The position numbers were made by a program, and so were the translations under genes. The notes under the pieces were generated by a model. It was given only the letters and a program-made list of their open reading frames with translations. It was not told where the DNA came from and did not search any database. Of a DNA stretch of 64,000 nucleotides, positions 1 to 12,633 are shown piece after piece (position 1 is the first letter of the stretch; each line of letters starts with the position of its first letter). The stretch is taken from positions 186,001 to 250,000 of the forward strand of contig JANBVO010000034.1 of NCBI GenBank assembly GCA_030052745.1, read 5' to 3'. This stretch comes from Pleurostoma richardsiae. Taxonomy: Eukaryota > Ascomycota > Sordariomycetes > Calosphaeriales > Pleurostomataceae.

Positions 1-1482
1 AAGGTGTAAGAGCGCAGGCGCTGTGACGGGATTTCACCACCGGTCAGCCATGCATAGGAAGAGATCATGCCGTTGTAGCAGATGATGTAGACGACGGAGA
101 TGCCGACAATGGCCTTGCCAGTGGACTTGGTGCCTGGATGGATATTGTAGATGATGGCGGGGACCAGTTGGGCGATGCCACAAAAGAACAGGCCGACCAT
201 GAGGAAAATCCGCCGGCGGCCCCAACGGGTGATAACGATGCTGTTGCCGATGATGGCTACGACGCCAACAGCGGTGAGGATGCAGTTGTTCTCGAAGGCG
301 TCGCCGACACCGGCCATCTCGAAGAAGTATGTTCCGTATGCGATCATGAACACTGATCTCTAGGTCAGCGGGCTGCTCATATAGGAAACAAGACGATTGG
401 GAATCTGTCACGTACTCGCTCCAGATGCCGCCTGTGTCGTGATGGCGCAGATGGACAGGATCGTGCGCCGCCGGTCGATCGGGTTGCGGAACATGTCTAG
501 AATACCCACGCCCGACTGTAACTGGAGCTCTGAGTCCAGCGCCTGCTTCATTTCGCTGAATTCCTGTGACGTGGACCAGCCCTCCGGCCTAAGCCAGTTG
601 AGCGACCGCCTCGCCTGCTCCTCCCGTCCTCGCTCCAGGAGCCAGCGTGGAGACTCAGGGATGAAAAACAGGCCGATGGCGATGATACCAGGGACGATGT
701 AGACGATCCCCAAGGGGACAATGTAGGAGCTGCGGCCATTATACTTGGATGTGAAGTTGTCGACGATCGAGCCGATGAGAGTACCTGCAGCATGTCAGTT
801 GCCGTTATATTCTGCGACGGTGTCAACTCAAGAAGGATAAAGTAATTACTCACCGATCGATGTCCAACATTGGAAGACCGAGATGGCCAGTCCACGATAT
901 CTAGCAGGGGTGCATTCCTAGATGCATTATGTGGTGAGTACAAGTGCCAATGGTCCCGTCTCTGCATAGGTGGCCTACCTGAATATAGAGTTGAGCATGT
1001 GTCATCAGGAGGCCGTTTGCCAGACCGATTATGAGCCTTCCCGCGTAGAGGCCACCCAGGCTGGTTGTGGTCTGCATGACAGCAGTCGAGACGAAGATGC
1101 CCACACAGGCAGCCCATAGCGTGAGCTTGCGGCCAAACCACATAGCCGTGACACCTGCGGAGGATGAGGCGAGAAAGGCGCCCAATGTCATCAGCGATGA
1201 GATGAGCTGCTGCCGGCCGGTAGAGATGTTCCAACCGATCGCGGTTGTCGTGCTAGGCTCTCCAAATACCTGCGAAGGGAATCAGCCAGGAAGAGGGCAA
1301 ACGACCATGTGTAGCAAAATCTTATGTGAGTCTACCTTCAGGAAGCCAATCATGGCTTGGAGACCGCCGATGATGCCAAAGTCGATCCCGTACTGGAACG
1401 GGCTCATGGACACGAGGGTCACGGCGAGAAGGCACTTCCAGTGGGCCCTCATGGGAAGTTCTGCTCCTTGCTCTGGTGCCAT
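1..1482 (-). CDS. MFS sugar transporter, 3' end cut by window
   Basis: Membrane permease of the major facilitator superfamily, sugar-porter type (hexose, disaccharide or related polyol). Five exons read on the minus strand: 1482-1336, 1269-979, 917-854, 784-416 and 352-1, with phases that agree at every junction. The start is the first in-frame ATG. About 407 residues are visible, and the last transmembrane helices and C-terminus lie outside. Visible signs are repeated hydrophobic segments, an early GIDFGIIGG segment in helix 1, the loop PESPRWLLERGR that is diagnostic for sugar porters, and GRR-type loop motifs (WFGRK, RWGRRR). The family resembles fungal maltose/alpha-glucoside permeases, but the substrate cannot be read from sequence. 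It is divergent from the P450 at 2555 and may share the 1.07 kb promoter with it. The acceptor of the last intron was chosen because it alone keeps the frame. Confidence 0.85.
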
Positions 1483-2554
1483 TTTAGCGGAATGGGTCAC
1501 TTTGTCTTTCCAAGATATGCTATAGTGGCTGATTTATTCCAAGTCTGAATAGAAGGAGGAAGTTGGTTCAGGGGAAGTGCCTCGGATCCATGCCCTGGTT
1601 GCCAGTATTTATGATATTGGAGCCGAGCAGCGTGGCGACCTCCTCGGGCAAGCCGTCAAAGGGTGGATGGAGGACAGCTGGGCGAGTCACAACCCGGGCG
1701 GCAACTTGCTGCTATGCGGCCGCTGTCTGCCACATGGCAGGACCGGGAATCTCCTCTGACTCGACGCGTCAGAGCACATCAGCGGGCCTGCCCTCCAATC
1801 TGTTGCGTATCAGTGAAAGCACTGTAATCTATCGGGTAGAGGCTCGCCTTGCCCACCTCATCTGGCCCGCAACTGCCGCACAGTCGTCAAGGTGACACAA
1901 ATGCCGCTCGAGGCTAGAGGGAGGAGAAGTGGGAAAGGGGGGTGTGTCTGGCAGTGGAGACAGATAGGTCACTCGGGACCGTCAAACCGCGGCCCCCCAG
2001 CGACCCCAGCGAGTCCAGCCCAGCCAGATTCCTTGCGCCAAGTGGACCACGTCCGCCTAGCAGAATCTGGGGTTGTCCAGGGCTTTACTTGACAGTCCGG
2101 GGTCTAGTGTGCGGGGGAATGGAACTCTCGTCTAGTTAGGCTGCGCCGGTCACTTGGTCCGGGAACGAATAGGAAACAGACAATTTGTGAAACTGATGCA
2201 GGACGCTACTGGATACTAGTGTTATCTTGCCTCGCCGGATCCGTGTTCTTCTAGTGGCCGAGATCTTCATTCCTGCTCCGTCCACTTCGGAGGTAATCTA
2301 GGCAATATGAAGTCCGGCGGGCCGCACTTTTGGATGCCGGAGCTCACCAATCACCGACATACCCATCGTGAGGAGAGGCAAGTAAGTCGTTCTTTGCTGG
2401 GGCTTTGGCTCGTTGCAGACACATTTCTTCTCCAGGGTTGAGCGGACAACTGTGTTTCTTTTGCCATTGCGTTGCAACTTGTCAAGCCTCCCTGCAACTC
2501 ACATCAACTCGCGTCTGTCCCTGGTCTCTGAGGCTGAACGGACATCCTCACACA
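1483..2554. promoter_or_regulatory. Divergent intergenic region, sugar transporter / P450
   Basis: 1.07 kb between two start codons that point away from each other, so it should hold both promoters and 5' leaders. No convincing coding frame is present; the ORFs here are short and lack family features. I see no clear TATA box and no repeat that I can assign to a known regulator. Confidence 0.5.
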
Positions 2555-4474
2555 ATGTTATCGGATCAATTTCACGATTTTCTGGCGATCGTTGGCCTTC
2601 AGAAGGCGGCCAATGCGCAGGGCTCATCGCCATGGACCTTCCTAGTGTCCCTTTTGACCGTCGCCGTGACGGCCCTTGCAATCGACTACGGGCGGATGCT
2701 GTGGCTGCGCTCGAAAATGGTGGGATTTATCCCCGTGACCCCTTATTTAGCCAAGTGATGGGTAGATGTGACTGATTGTGCCGCAGCCCCCTGGGCCCTT
2801 GCCACTGCCAATCATAGGCAACACCTTTATGCTCCCAGATAACAAGCCGTGGTTGTGGTTTGAGGAATTGTCCAAGCAATACAGTTCGCCTCTGATCACG
2901 ATATGGGTTGGACGGTGAGCATAACATCCATGGTCTTCGATCAGTCTTGCCGGAACGGCGACAAGAGATTGTCTGACGCATTATTCCAGAAACCCTACAG
3001 TGTGGATCAACGATGCATGGTCAGCATCTGAGCTTCTCGACAAGAGGGCCGGCGTCTACTCGTCACGGCCACGCATGCTCGTCTTTGCAGAGATGGGGGT
3101 CGGTCAGGCGAATCTCGTCAACATGTATACCATGACGCCGGAGCAGCGTGAACGCTGGCGTGTCCAACGGAAGCTGATGCACCACGGCGTTGGGGTCCAG
3201 CAGGTGCGCAAATACCGCAGCTTTCAAAACGATGAGAGCAAGCTCGTCGCTTATGAGCTGCTCAGAACTCCTGCCGACTACGTCAAGCACTTTGAGCGGT
3301 ACGCAACCAGTGTTGTGTCCATCATCGGCTTTGGGCGCCGGGTTGAGAGCATCAACGACCCAATCATAACAGAGGTCATTGCTATGATGCATTTGGCGGC
3401 AGACCTCAACGTCCCCGGGAAGACCTTTCCGATGCTCATGGAGACCTTCCCACTGCTGGCCAAGGTCCCTAATTCCATTGCTCCCTGGAAACACGGGCTG
3501 GGCAACAAGAGAGGCTTCGGCTTCTTCTATGCTCTTGCCGACGAGGCAAACAAGCAACCTGGACATGACGACACCTTCGTCAAGCACTTGTTCCAGGAGA
3601 AGGACAAGTACAACCTTCAACCGGACGAGATATCATCCCTAGCTGGCAACCTCTTCGGGGCTGGGAGCGATACGAGTAGCAGCACCCTCATCACATTTGT
3701 TCTCGCCTGCTGCGCCTTTCCGGAGACGCTCGCCCCGGCGTGGGAGGAGCTTGACCGCGTCGTGGGACCTCACCGAAGCCCTCACTTTGACGATGAGCCC
3801 AACCTTCCGTACGTCAGAGCGTTTGTCAAGGAAGTCTTCAGATGGCGCTCCGTGGCTATCATCGGCGGTCAACCCCACGCTCCGACCCAGGACGATCACT
3901 ACAACGGCTGGCTGATCCCGAAAGGTACATGGGTTCAGGGCAATGTCTGGGCAATCCACCACAACGAGCGTGAGTTTCCAGAGCCGGACCGCTTCAACCC
4001 CAACAGGTTCCTTCCCGGCGACGCCAACAGCAGGCCATTCCCTGGTGAACGGGGTTACATGACCTTTGGCTGGGGACGGCGTGTCTGCTCTGGGCAAGCT
4101 CTCGCTGAACAAGGTACCTGGATCACCATCGCACGACTACTGTGGGGTTTCCATATCCAGAAAAAGCGGCGGGCCGACGGCAGTGTGGTGGATGTAGACA
4201 TCTTCAACTACACGTGAGCTGCTCCCTGATCACATCTCTGATAGTACCCGGCTAATCCCTAAATAGAAACGGTCTAAACATGCGCCCTCGGCCATTTGAG
4301 TGCAGCATTGAGCCTCGGAGCGAAGAGATCCGGCGGACTATCGATCGGGAAGGACGTCAGGCACTGGAGGACCTGGAGCAGTACAGAGGTGAGAGCAAGT
4401 ACCGCATGTCTACTTTCTACCAGAAGAACGACGTGGCGCTGAAGAAATATGGAAACGGCATCCCGGCCAAGTAG
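2555..4474 (+). CDS. Cytochrome P450 monooxygenase
   Basis: Microsomal haem-thiolate monooxygenase. Four exons: 2555-2719, 2787-2914, 2990-4213 and 4267-4474, giving 574 residues, slightly longer than the usual 500-550. An N-terminal hydrophobic anchor (about residues 26-48) is followed by a basic stretch and the proline hinge PPGPLPLP. The I-helix oxygen-activation motif is AGSDTSSS (from residue 322), the K-helix ExxR is EVFR, and the haem-binding loop is FGWGRRVCSG with the thiolate ligand at Cys464. All catalytic landmarks are intact, so the enzyme is probably active. The overall look is that of the fungal group often annotated as O-methylsterigmatocystin oxidoreductase-like; that name does not define the substrate. 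It lies next to a flavin monooxygenase, an oxidase and an aldehyde dehydrogenase, which suggests a shared oxidative pathway. Confidence 0.93.
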
Positions 4475-7059
4475 ACCCAGTTACAGGATTCCTGGAGCGG
4501 TGCTGCCCACATTGTAATGGGAGTTGTGCAGTAGAATAGCATCAATCCGCAGGGGTAAGCCAGGGCTCCACGTGGAGTAAACATTGAACTAGGTGTAGAA
4601 ACAGGCCTTTACCCTTGAGCATATCGCATGAAGACTCATATAGTGACTGGAGCTGTTGTTCGCAATTTTCATTAGTCTTTAAACATGAGCTTGGGAAAGG
4701 GTTTTCGAGACATTTAGAACACGTCTATCTTATCCCACATTACATGTCTGATTACATGTGTAAGCTACCACGCTGGCCTTGGCCTCTTCGGCCTCAGGGA
4801 ACGTTCCTGAGTGCCTATCCTAATTCAAACCAGCCAGCTACTTCAAAGATGACAAGCACGGCTCAGACTCAAACTAAGACTGAGTCTCTTTTCACCAGGG
4901 CATTTCGAGTTGCTATAAGCGTCTTTTATTCTCTGTAACTTCAAGGACGTGTGGAGTCTCTAATTAGTAAAGGGCGTTATGCGGGTGTTGTTCGAGTGTA
5001 GCTATTTGCCTTGCAACAACAAACAATCTCTTGGTTTCTTTGCGACGCGACCCCTTCGGAAAGATCCTTTCCCAAAATTCAACACTTAAAGAAGCGTGAG
5101 GCACCCACAGTCTGCCCAGACATAGTCAACTGTCCGATATTTCTTCCGAGTTCCTGCTTAGCTCCGTAGCTACGATTCTGATGAAGTTCTACTGCTTTCC
5201 TTTCTTATACTGCAACAGGGCATAATCAATCTTCTACCTAGCTCGCCTCATTACAACGGCGATACGTACAGAAGCTACTACTTCGTTCACCATTTTGCCT
5301 TCCCTTTTCCTCTGCAAATACTTCGCAGCTTGGTTCTGCCTAAAGCACAACAGCTTTGGCACGTCGCTCGCCTTCTCTTCAGTTCGCTCCTCCTGAAACT
5401 CTCGCCTTCCTTTCATTTCAGAGCTACAAATCAAGATCTTGCCAGACCAAAGGCCCCGTGGATTATTTGAACTTGCCTTGTTCTGTTTCGCTTCACCTCC
5501 GTCATGAAGTCTTTGATTTCAAGCTTGTCAAGCCCACTTCACTCAATTTATTTATGTTCAACCTTCTTCCACATTATCGTATCATGATGTGAATGAGCTG
5601 TCTCTGCGTTAGTTCTTTGCCAGTGCCTGAGCGGTGGCACCACCATCAAGCAGGAACTGGCAAACCGGGGATGTGATGCCTTCCTTGCCACATCTTTCTC
5701 GACCTACCGCTCCAGCGGCCTTTTCATCTCTTATCTATATCATTTGCTTTATTTCGCATGCCCCTTTCCCATATTCTTTTCCGGTTCTCTACCATCTCTT
5801 CTTCCCTACCGTTTGTCATTTCTTTGCTTCGTCAAGCCGGCGTTCACTACCCACTGGCATTTACATTTACCTTCACCTCTTCCCTTCCAGACTCACCTTT
5901 AGACGGTTTCTCTTCAGTTCCCTCCGTTACCTTCACCGGTTACCTTCTCTCAGGTTCCCTCTTACCTGGAGTATCTCTTCGCCTACCTACGTCCACCCCA
6001 CTGAACTCAGTTCTTGCCGTCAACAGGTACTGACAATGAATTATACCGTCATCTGGGGGGGAGGTCCCTAGCTGTTGCAGACCCGGTTCTGCACCCGGCG
6101 AGTGACGGCTTCGTCTCCTTCCTTTCAACAAGCCGTGGATACTCTGGGGACGAGCCTATTCAGTGGCTTCTGTCACGGGTAAAACGCGCTTGTGGGATCC
6201 GTCGAGGGCAGTTTGGGCCAAAAGGCACGTCTTGATCTTTTTGGTGGGAGGCTCGTGCGAGAAGGTGGGACCAACGGGGAGAGCAGTACGGAATCATGGA
6301 GTTGGTAAGACTGATGTGCGCTGCCCGGGAATGGCTGGCCGGGTGCGAAAGGTGAGAGGTAATCTACTGTCGAATCATTGGGCTGTGACTGATCAGTCCA
6401 CATGTCGTTATCAGGAAACGCTTGTCAACGTGGGAAAGAACTGAAGCCAAAGATCCGGAGCTGGAGATGGAGCGGGAAAACCTCAAGTCCGAGCCTTATG
6501 GGACGAAAAAGCCCAGTAACAGTCGCGAAGAAAAAGGGAAGATGAGGAGGATGAGGTTGAGTTGTTGCCAGGTCTGCAACAGTCACCGACTAATTAATTA
6601 GGAGACGGAGGGGCTGATACAACCGGTATCAAGCTCATTAGCAGCAGTTCAAGTTGCTCGCAAGGTGATTACGACTAACGAGACTTGATGCGGCTGCAGT
6701 CCCTTGGATCAGGCCATGAACCATGGTATAATCGTGCTAGCCGGCGATTATCGGCGAGTTGCGACACGGTTTAGTATTCCTCATTCTCTCAACATATCGC
6801 GCAATCCCATCTAGGCCAGCAACACGCATGAAATCGTCCACTCGTGAGCAAAGGATAAGAGGGGCGGGCATCTGTTATCGTCGCTATCCGCGAATTACAA
6901 AGCCTTTACAAACTGAACATATCCTGTTCCGGAGAGTGTTTTAATATTCGTCTCGTTAGATTCTGATACTTTTGTCGGGGCTACTCTACCGTTTACACGA
7001 GCCTTGGCATAGTCAATCCGTCGTCCTTTCGAGACGCGCTACGCTCTGCCTAGGTCAAA
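4475..7059. other. 2.6 kb gene-free stretch
   Basis: Between the P450 stop and the monooxygenase start. Frames here are short, start mostly at non-ATG codons and show no domain. Positions 5650-6000 are strongly pyrimidine-rich on the + strand, and the last few hundred bases must contain the promoter and leader of the gene at 7060. I cannot recognise a transposon or a decayed gene, although the length is unusual for this window. Confidence 0.4.
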
Positions 7060-8494
7060 ATGACAGTTGTCAATGGGTCAAAGCACCCACTGAGGGTTGC
7101 TATCATCGGCGGCGGCCCAGCCGGCCTGGCCGCCGCCATTGAGTTGTCGAAGCTGCCGTTCGTGGAGTGGACGCTCTATGAGAAGAAGCCCGAAATCAGC
7201 GAAACCGGTGGCGGGATCAGCATGCAACGCAATACGTGGAGGATGCTGGAGGCAATGGATGTAGCCAAGAACATTAGTGCCAAGGACTTTTTTCGCCCAT
7301 ACGACGGCCATTACGTGCAGCATCGGTATGTAACACTGGAGGCGAACATTGCAGCTTGGGTCTGACAGCTCCGCTGTAGAAATGCAAGAACAGGGATCCT
7401 GCTCTCTATCCAGTATCCTCCGAAGGACACACCGCCTCATCAGGCTCATTGCAGAATGCTCCGGGCGAAGCTACAGAACGCCCTCCTAAAGGGCGTTGAC
7501 CAGAGTCGCATCAGAGTGTCAAGCAGACTGGTGGATATCAAGGAGCAACCTAACGGCAGGCTGACATTGTCCTTTGAAGATGGGCTCGTGGATGAAGTGG
7601 ACCTTCTTGTTGGAGCTGATGGGATTCGATCTGTAAGAGTGCCTGCATACAGAATCCGAGATAATGAAACTGACTGAGCCACTGTATAGTTCGTCAGACA
7701 GTTTGCTTTTCCAGATCACAGCATCAAGTACGTAGGCCAGTCTGCATACCGGACGATTGTCAAGGGATCTGATGTCGAAGAGATCAACGGCATCCCGAGA
7801 GGCGTTATCTTCTGGCACAACCTCAATGGGAAGTACGTTTATACTTGTCCGCTTGGGGGCGATGACTTCGAAGTCACTGCTAGAATCCGGCGCCCCGCGG
7901 AGGGACAAGATCAAGTCAGCTGGGGACAGGAATGCGATTTCGCCAAGCTGCTCCCGGAGTACGAGGAGTTTTGTCCGCCGCTCCGCCAGATACTCGGGCT
8001 AGCTAGCAAGTCGAGGACGGGCGAGTTCGCGCTATTTGCTGGACCAAGACTGGAAACTGTCGTTTCTCACGGGTCCATTGCCCTCATCGGCGACGCCTCC
8101 CATCCGCTTTCCGGGGCATTCGGAGCCGGGGCCGGATTCGCATTTGAGGATGTGCATGCCTTGACGAGGGCGCTGCAATGGGCACGGTCGAGGGACAAAC
8201 CCTTTACTCGTGCGCTAGAACTGTTTGACAGCATCCGGTCTCCCCATTATAAGAATCTCTACGATGTGATTTCCGGGTTTGGCGAATCGGACAAGGCCAT
8301 CAAGGAGTTGGGTTTGCCGATTGATGATGAGATTGCAGAGCGGGTGCAGAGGACACTTGATGCCGGGAAGAACTGGATGTACTTCTATAAGGTGCGAAAA
8401 GTTCTGAAATCATTTGGATTGGCACTGACGATCTTTTTAGGTGGAAGACGTTGTGAGCGAGGCCCTCCGGAAAGCTGAAGAGGAAGCCGCGTAG
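7060..8494 (+). CDS. FAD-dependent monooxygenase, salicylate hydroxylase-like
   Basis: Group A (single-component) flavoprotein hydroxylase that would use FAD and NAD(P)H to hydroxylate an aromatic or related ring substrate. Four exons (7060-7325, 7380-7632, 7690-8391, 8441-8494) encode 424 residues, the normal family length. The N-terminal dinucleotide-binding motif GGGPAG is at residues 17-22, the DG motif appears as GADGIRS just before intron 2, and the GD motif LIGDASHP (Asp308) contacts the FAD ribityl chain. The ATG at 7060 is the first in frame and sits right before the Rossmann strand. All three FAD signatures are intact. The family includes salicylate 1-hydroxylase, 6-hydroxynicotinate monooxygenase and secondary-metabolite oxygenases, so the substrate is open. 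It converges on the DAO-type oxidase at 8855. Confidence 0.9.
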
Positions 8495-8854
8495 GAGGAT
8501 CGCGACGGTTTCTCGAAGTTCTGAGGAAGTCGGATGTTTCTCAACCCAACTAACATGATCATTGACTCAGGCCTCTTCACACAAGTATTCTATAGTACCT
8601 TGAGAACTTCAAAAGTCTCCCAGCACGATAGATCTGGTGGGAGAGTAGCATTTGGAATTCTATAGATGATATGATACACGATAGATGGCCGGAATATAGT
8701 TATAAGCCTCGTGAAACAGCTGACTTGAGAATGGCTTTATCCTATATCCCATTTGTATTTGCGTAAGCTGCTGTTTCGAATCCCAGCGGGTGATGGGATG
8801 GTTGTGAGTTACTCCGGGACAACTTTATTGTCATCGTAGGTAAATGTAGGTATA
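8495..8854. other. Convergent intergenic region
   Basis: 360 bp between two stop codons facing each other. It should hold the 3' untranslated ends of the monooxygenase and the DAO-family oxidase. No coding signal is seen. Confidence 0.5.
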
Positions 8855-10448
8855 TCAAATGAACTGCTTTGTGAATCTCTCTACAGCAGCTTCTGTCGTC
8901 AATTCCTTGCATCTCTTCTCGCCGAGAAGAAACACTCGGGGAAACCATTCTGGGACTTCTTCTCCCAGAGCCAGTCTTGCCAGTGCTTCGCCACTTAGCC
9001 AACACTTATCCATCCCATGGCCGTTGAAACCGGCCGCGATCCATTCTCCAGATCCGCTTCTACCAGTGAGACTCTCGGTCATGTTTCCAACCAGGGGCAG
9101 GCCGTCCGCCGTGAATCCCATGATTCCAGACCAAATATTCAAGGACTCTATGGACCCGGTACCCTCGAGGAGCGTTGGCACAACGGAACACAGGTTCTCC
9201 CGTGCTGAAGTGCCGACTACAGAGTCGTCGCTCGTCAGCATCTCTTCGAGTTTCTGGACCTCCCCCCCTATCCACATATGACCCGTCTTCTCGTTCTGCT
9301 GGGCATAGTATAGCCCCGTGGACCAAAGTTGGCTGTCCGCGTCGTAGTGCCCTCTTGAAATGTGAGACCATGACACCGAACCGCCGAGACTGGGGAAGCC
9401 AGGCCCCAGCTTCTGCACAGACATAGTGCCCCTAAGGGGGTACAGCTTGCCCACTAGATTCGGTATCAAGTGCGCAGAGTAGCCATTGGTACAGTGAATG
9501 ACTTTCTTAGCGCGGATGGTCCCTCGAGGGGTGGTCAGGGTATAAGGCCGTCCATCCACTTCTAGGCATTGCGGATCATGATTGATAGTGCATACAGGGG
9601 TATGGTTTTCTAGTGAGAAACGCCCCGGGTGATCTTCGACAAGTCTTGCTAACAGGGCCGTGACAAGCCTATATGGCCAGAGGGCCGCCGCGCCTTCTTG
9701 TACCAGGGCGCCTTCAATGTTGCGAAGCTTATATTCCTAGAATTATGGTCAGACCAGCGCGATAAGCAGATTTGCTAGATATGATTCCACTTACTTTGGC
9801 CGCCTCCTCGCGAGAGACCGTTCTGTGCTTCAGTGTCTGTTCATTGAGTATCTGGTTGATCGCCCCTATCGCCTCTGCGGCGCTCTCGAAGACATTGGCA
9901 TCTCCAAGCCCAGCGACACTGGCCACATTTCGCAGTTCGACTGATGTGCGATCTGACTCGTCCAGTTGCGCTGTTAGTTCTTTGAGTTTCGCGATGTTTG
10001 CGGTGCTGAAAAGCACGACCTCGGTGGCTCTCTCGGTGCCAAATCTACTGACAAGCTCTGAAAACAGTGCTAGGCTGTCAGATACGAGATGGCCACCGTT
10101 GCGTCCGGTCGCACCGCTGACTGCATTACGAGCCTCCAGCATGGTGACACGCTGTCCAGAAGCGAAGGGGTGGCTCAGGAGGGTGTTTGCGACGCTACAG
10201 CCTGTGATACCAGAACCTATGACAACGATATCTGTCTCCCGGGGCAGCTCAGGTGACTTGAGGCTGGAGACAGTCGGATGCGGGGGCTCCTGCCACGAAG
10301 AAATGGTCGGATGGGGCGCTGGCAGACTGGGAGGTACCAAGATGCGCTGCTTGACGCCCTGCTGAAGATCTGGAGAAATCGCTTAGAGCAGGCAGGGACT
10401 TGGCTGATGGGCGAGATTGAGATGCGGTGGCTTACCCGACATGGACAT
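8855..10448 (-). CDS. FAD-dependent oxidoreductase (DAO family)
   Basis: Flavoprotein of the glycine/D-amino-acid oxidase fold, oxidising the C-N bond of an amine or amino acid. Three exons on the minus strand: a 13-nt first exon 10448-10436, then 10369-9795 and 9736-8855, giving 489 residues. The tiny first exon is inferred because the long frame has no upstream ATG; splicing ATGTCCATGTCGG to the acceptor at 10370 gives an in-frame start. The FAD motif GSGITG is at residues 56-61, followed by the acidic end of strand 2 (LEAR) and the GATGRNGGH segment typical of the group; near the C-terminus GFNGHGM gives the second FAD contact. The neighbouring aldehyde dehydrogenase is on the same strand and could take the aldehyde produced by oxidative deamination. 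The substrate is unknown. Confidence 0.88.
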
Positions 10449-11065
10449 ATCTCTCACCTCTATAGAATAAGTTGAAAATATGTTGTATATTGGATTAGTC
10501 GGAACCGTAACCGAAGTGTAAGGGCAGGGCTATAAGGGGAGCGACCTACAGTTTAGGAGGGGACTGACACGTATCTAAAATAGCTGCAATGATAAGAGAA
10601 GCTGGACATCAGGCAGCCTGGCAGTTTGCGACTAGTACGCAGCTATCAGAGCCGGCAAATTCCCGGTTCGGGGATAAAGGAGACCGGTCGCGAGAAGAAT
10701 TAAAATCATGGAACTGCCTACCTGCCTAGGTAGCCCACATGTTAGAGCAAGATGATGTCTCGTACCAAGAAAAGGTGGTCAAGGCTTCATTTCACAGAAA
10801 ACGCGGCATCGATGTGATGCAAATTTCCCTTTAACTGAATTAGACATGACCTGCATGGAAGTGTGGTGTCCGATGTGCCGTTGTTTAGGATGCATCTCGA
10901 TTAATTACTGCCCAGAAACCTAAGCTGAGTTTTCTATACGGACTTAGTTTGTTGCCCGTCAGCAGATGCGCCGTCACGGGGTTACAGAGCTGTTGTCGCT
11001 ATGAGAAGAACTTATTATAATCTGCCTGATTCTGAAACCATGAAGCTTGAACGGAGGTATGCTCG
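10449..11065. promoter_or_regulatory. Promoter region of DAO-type oxidase
   Basis: 617 bp between the DAO start codon and the ALDH stop codon, both genes on the minus strand. It contains the DAO upstream region and the ALDH 3' end. A short TACCT/AGGTA palindromic cluster lies around 10718-10738. No coding sequence is seen. Confidence 0.45.
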
Positions 11066-12633
11066 TCAGATTTCGGTGCCCATATTCAGGTGGACTGCTT
11101 TGGTCTGAAGATACCCTTCTAGGCCAGCCTCACCGAGCTCGGATCCGATCCCGCTCTGCTTCACTCCTCCAAAAGGGACTCTGAAGTCTGCATCCACCGA
11201 GGAGTTGATCCAGACCATGCCTGCTTCAAGTCTCGACGCCATACGATGTGCCAAGCGGATGTTTTCCGTGAAAACCGATGCGGCCAGTCCGTACTCTGTC
11301 TCGTTCGCCATCTGCAGCGCCTGCTCCTCTGTGCCAAACCGGCTGATGGCGACAACGGGTCCAAAGATCTCTTCCCGATAGATTTTCATGTCGCTTGTGA
11401 CATCCTTGAAGACCGTAGGCTCGATGAAATAGCCCTTACCTCCACTGTCATACGGCTTCCCACCTGCTACCAGCTTTGCACCCTCCTCTTTCGCACTCCT
11501 GACATAGGAAAGAATCTTCTCATACTGCGCCCTCGAGACCTGCGGGCCCTGAAAAGTCTCACTGGCGAATGGATCGCCTATCTTTTGAGACTTGAGGACT
11601 TCCACGAATGCCTCGATGAACTTATCGTAGATGCCTTCTTGGACGAGAAGCCTGGAGTTGGCCGTGCATATCTGCCCTTGATTGCTCATTATGCCCATAT
11701 GTCCCCATTTGGCAGCCTGTGTAATGTTGGCATCGTCAAACACAACAAGAGGGGACTTGCCTCCCGTCTCTAGGGTGAGACTCTTGAGGTTAGCGCTGGC
11801 CGCTCTCTGTATAAGCTTGCCCGTGCTTGTCGAGCCCGTGAAGGCAACCTTATCCACGCCCAGATGGCTTGCCAACGCTTGGCCAACATCTCTGCCATGA
11901 CCATTGATGATATTAACGACACCCGGAGGAAATTCCGCCTTAGCTATCAGGTCCCCAATCCTGAGGATGGAAAGCGGTGTCTGCTCAGCCGGCTTCAGCA
12001 CGATGGTATTTCCTGTCGCCAGAGCAGGCCCGAGTTTCCATGCCGCCATCAAGATGGGGTAGTTCCAAGGTATTATCTGCGCGCAGACACCGATGGGTTG
12101 TCTTATGGTGTATGCAAACTTCTTGGAATGAGTAGGAATTGTTTGTCCATGAAACTTATCAGCCCAGCCGGCATAGTAGCGTATGCAACCGATAGCCGCC
12201 TGGAGATCCAAGTCTAGAACGACCTGATAAGGCTTTCCGCTATTCCAAGTTTCGAGCGTGGCAAGAGTCTCCTTATGTTGCTCTAGGAGATCGGCTAGCC
12301 TGTTCATGAGCGTACTCCTTTCGGTGCCGGAGAGGTCGCGCCATGATGGGTGGTTGAGGGCTGCACGAGCGGCTTGGACAGCACGGTCGACATCGTCGAG
12401 GGAACCAGCCTCGACAGAGCATATCTCAGCTTCTGTTCTAGACGTCATGGTGGATTAGTCGGTGGTACTGAACCCTGAGCGTTGGGATCTCTAACTTACG
12501 CCGGGTCGATAGCTGTGATCTTGCTTCCAGAGTCAGACCTCACAAACTCATTGTTGATGAACAGCCCAGTGCTCAGGGTCAGTTTCTTGCCATCAGGCGC
12601 GATGAGTTCGAGGATGGGAGCAAGCGCAGACAT
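11066..12633 (-). CDS. Aldehyde dehydrogenase (NAD(P)+)
   Basis: Oxidises an aldehyde to the acid with NAD(P)+. Two exons, 12633-12500 and 12437-11066, encode 501 residues, the standard family length. The first exon restores the normal N-terminus (FINNEFVRSDSG then DPA) and splices in phase to TEAEICSVEAG. The ATG inside the intron-proximal frame at 12448 would lack this part. The active site is complete: Asn170 in PWNYP, Lys193 in KPAEQTP, the coenzyme motif FTGSTSTG near residue 244, general base Glu268 in LETGGKSP, and catalytic Cys302 in GQICTANSR. The sequence resembles the betaine/aminoaldehyde or general class 1/2 enzymes, but I cannot choose among them. It is divergent from the MFS transporter at 13423 and co-oriented with the DAO oxidase. 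Confidence 0.93.

Noticed and set aside
3063-4112. Minus-strand frames of 185 and 157 codons within the P450
   Set aside because: Opposite strand of a gene with intact P450 motifs; no homologous features of their own.
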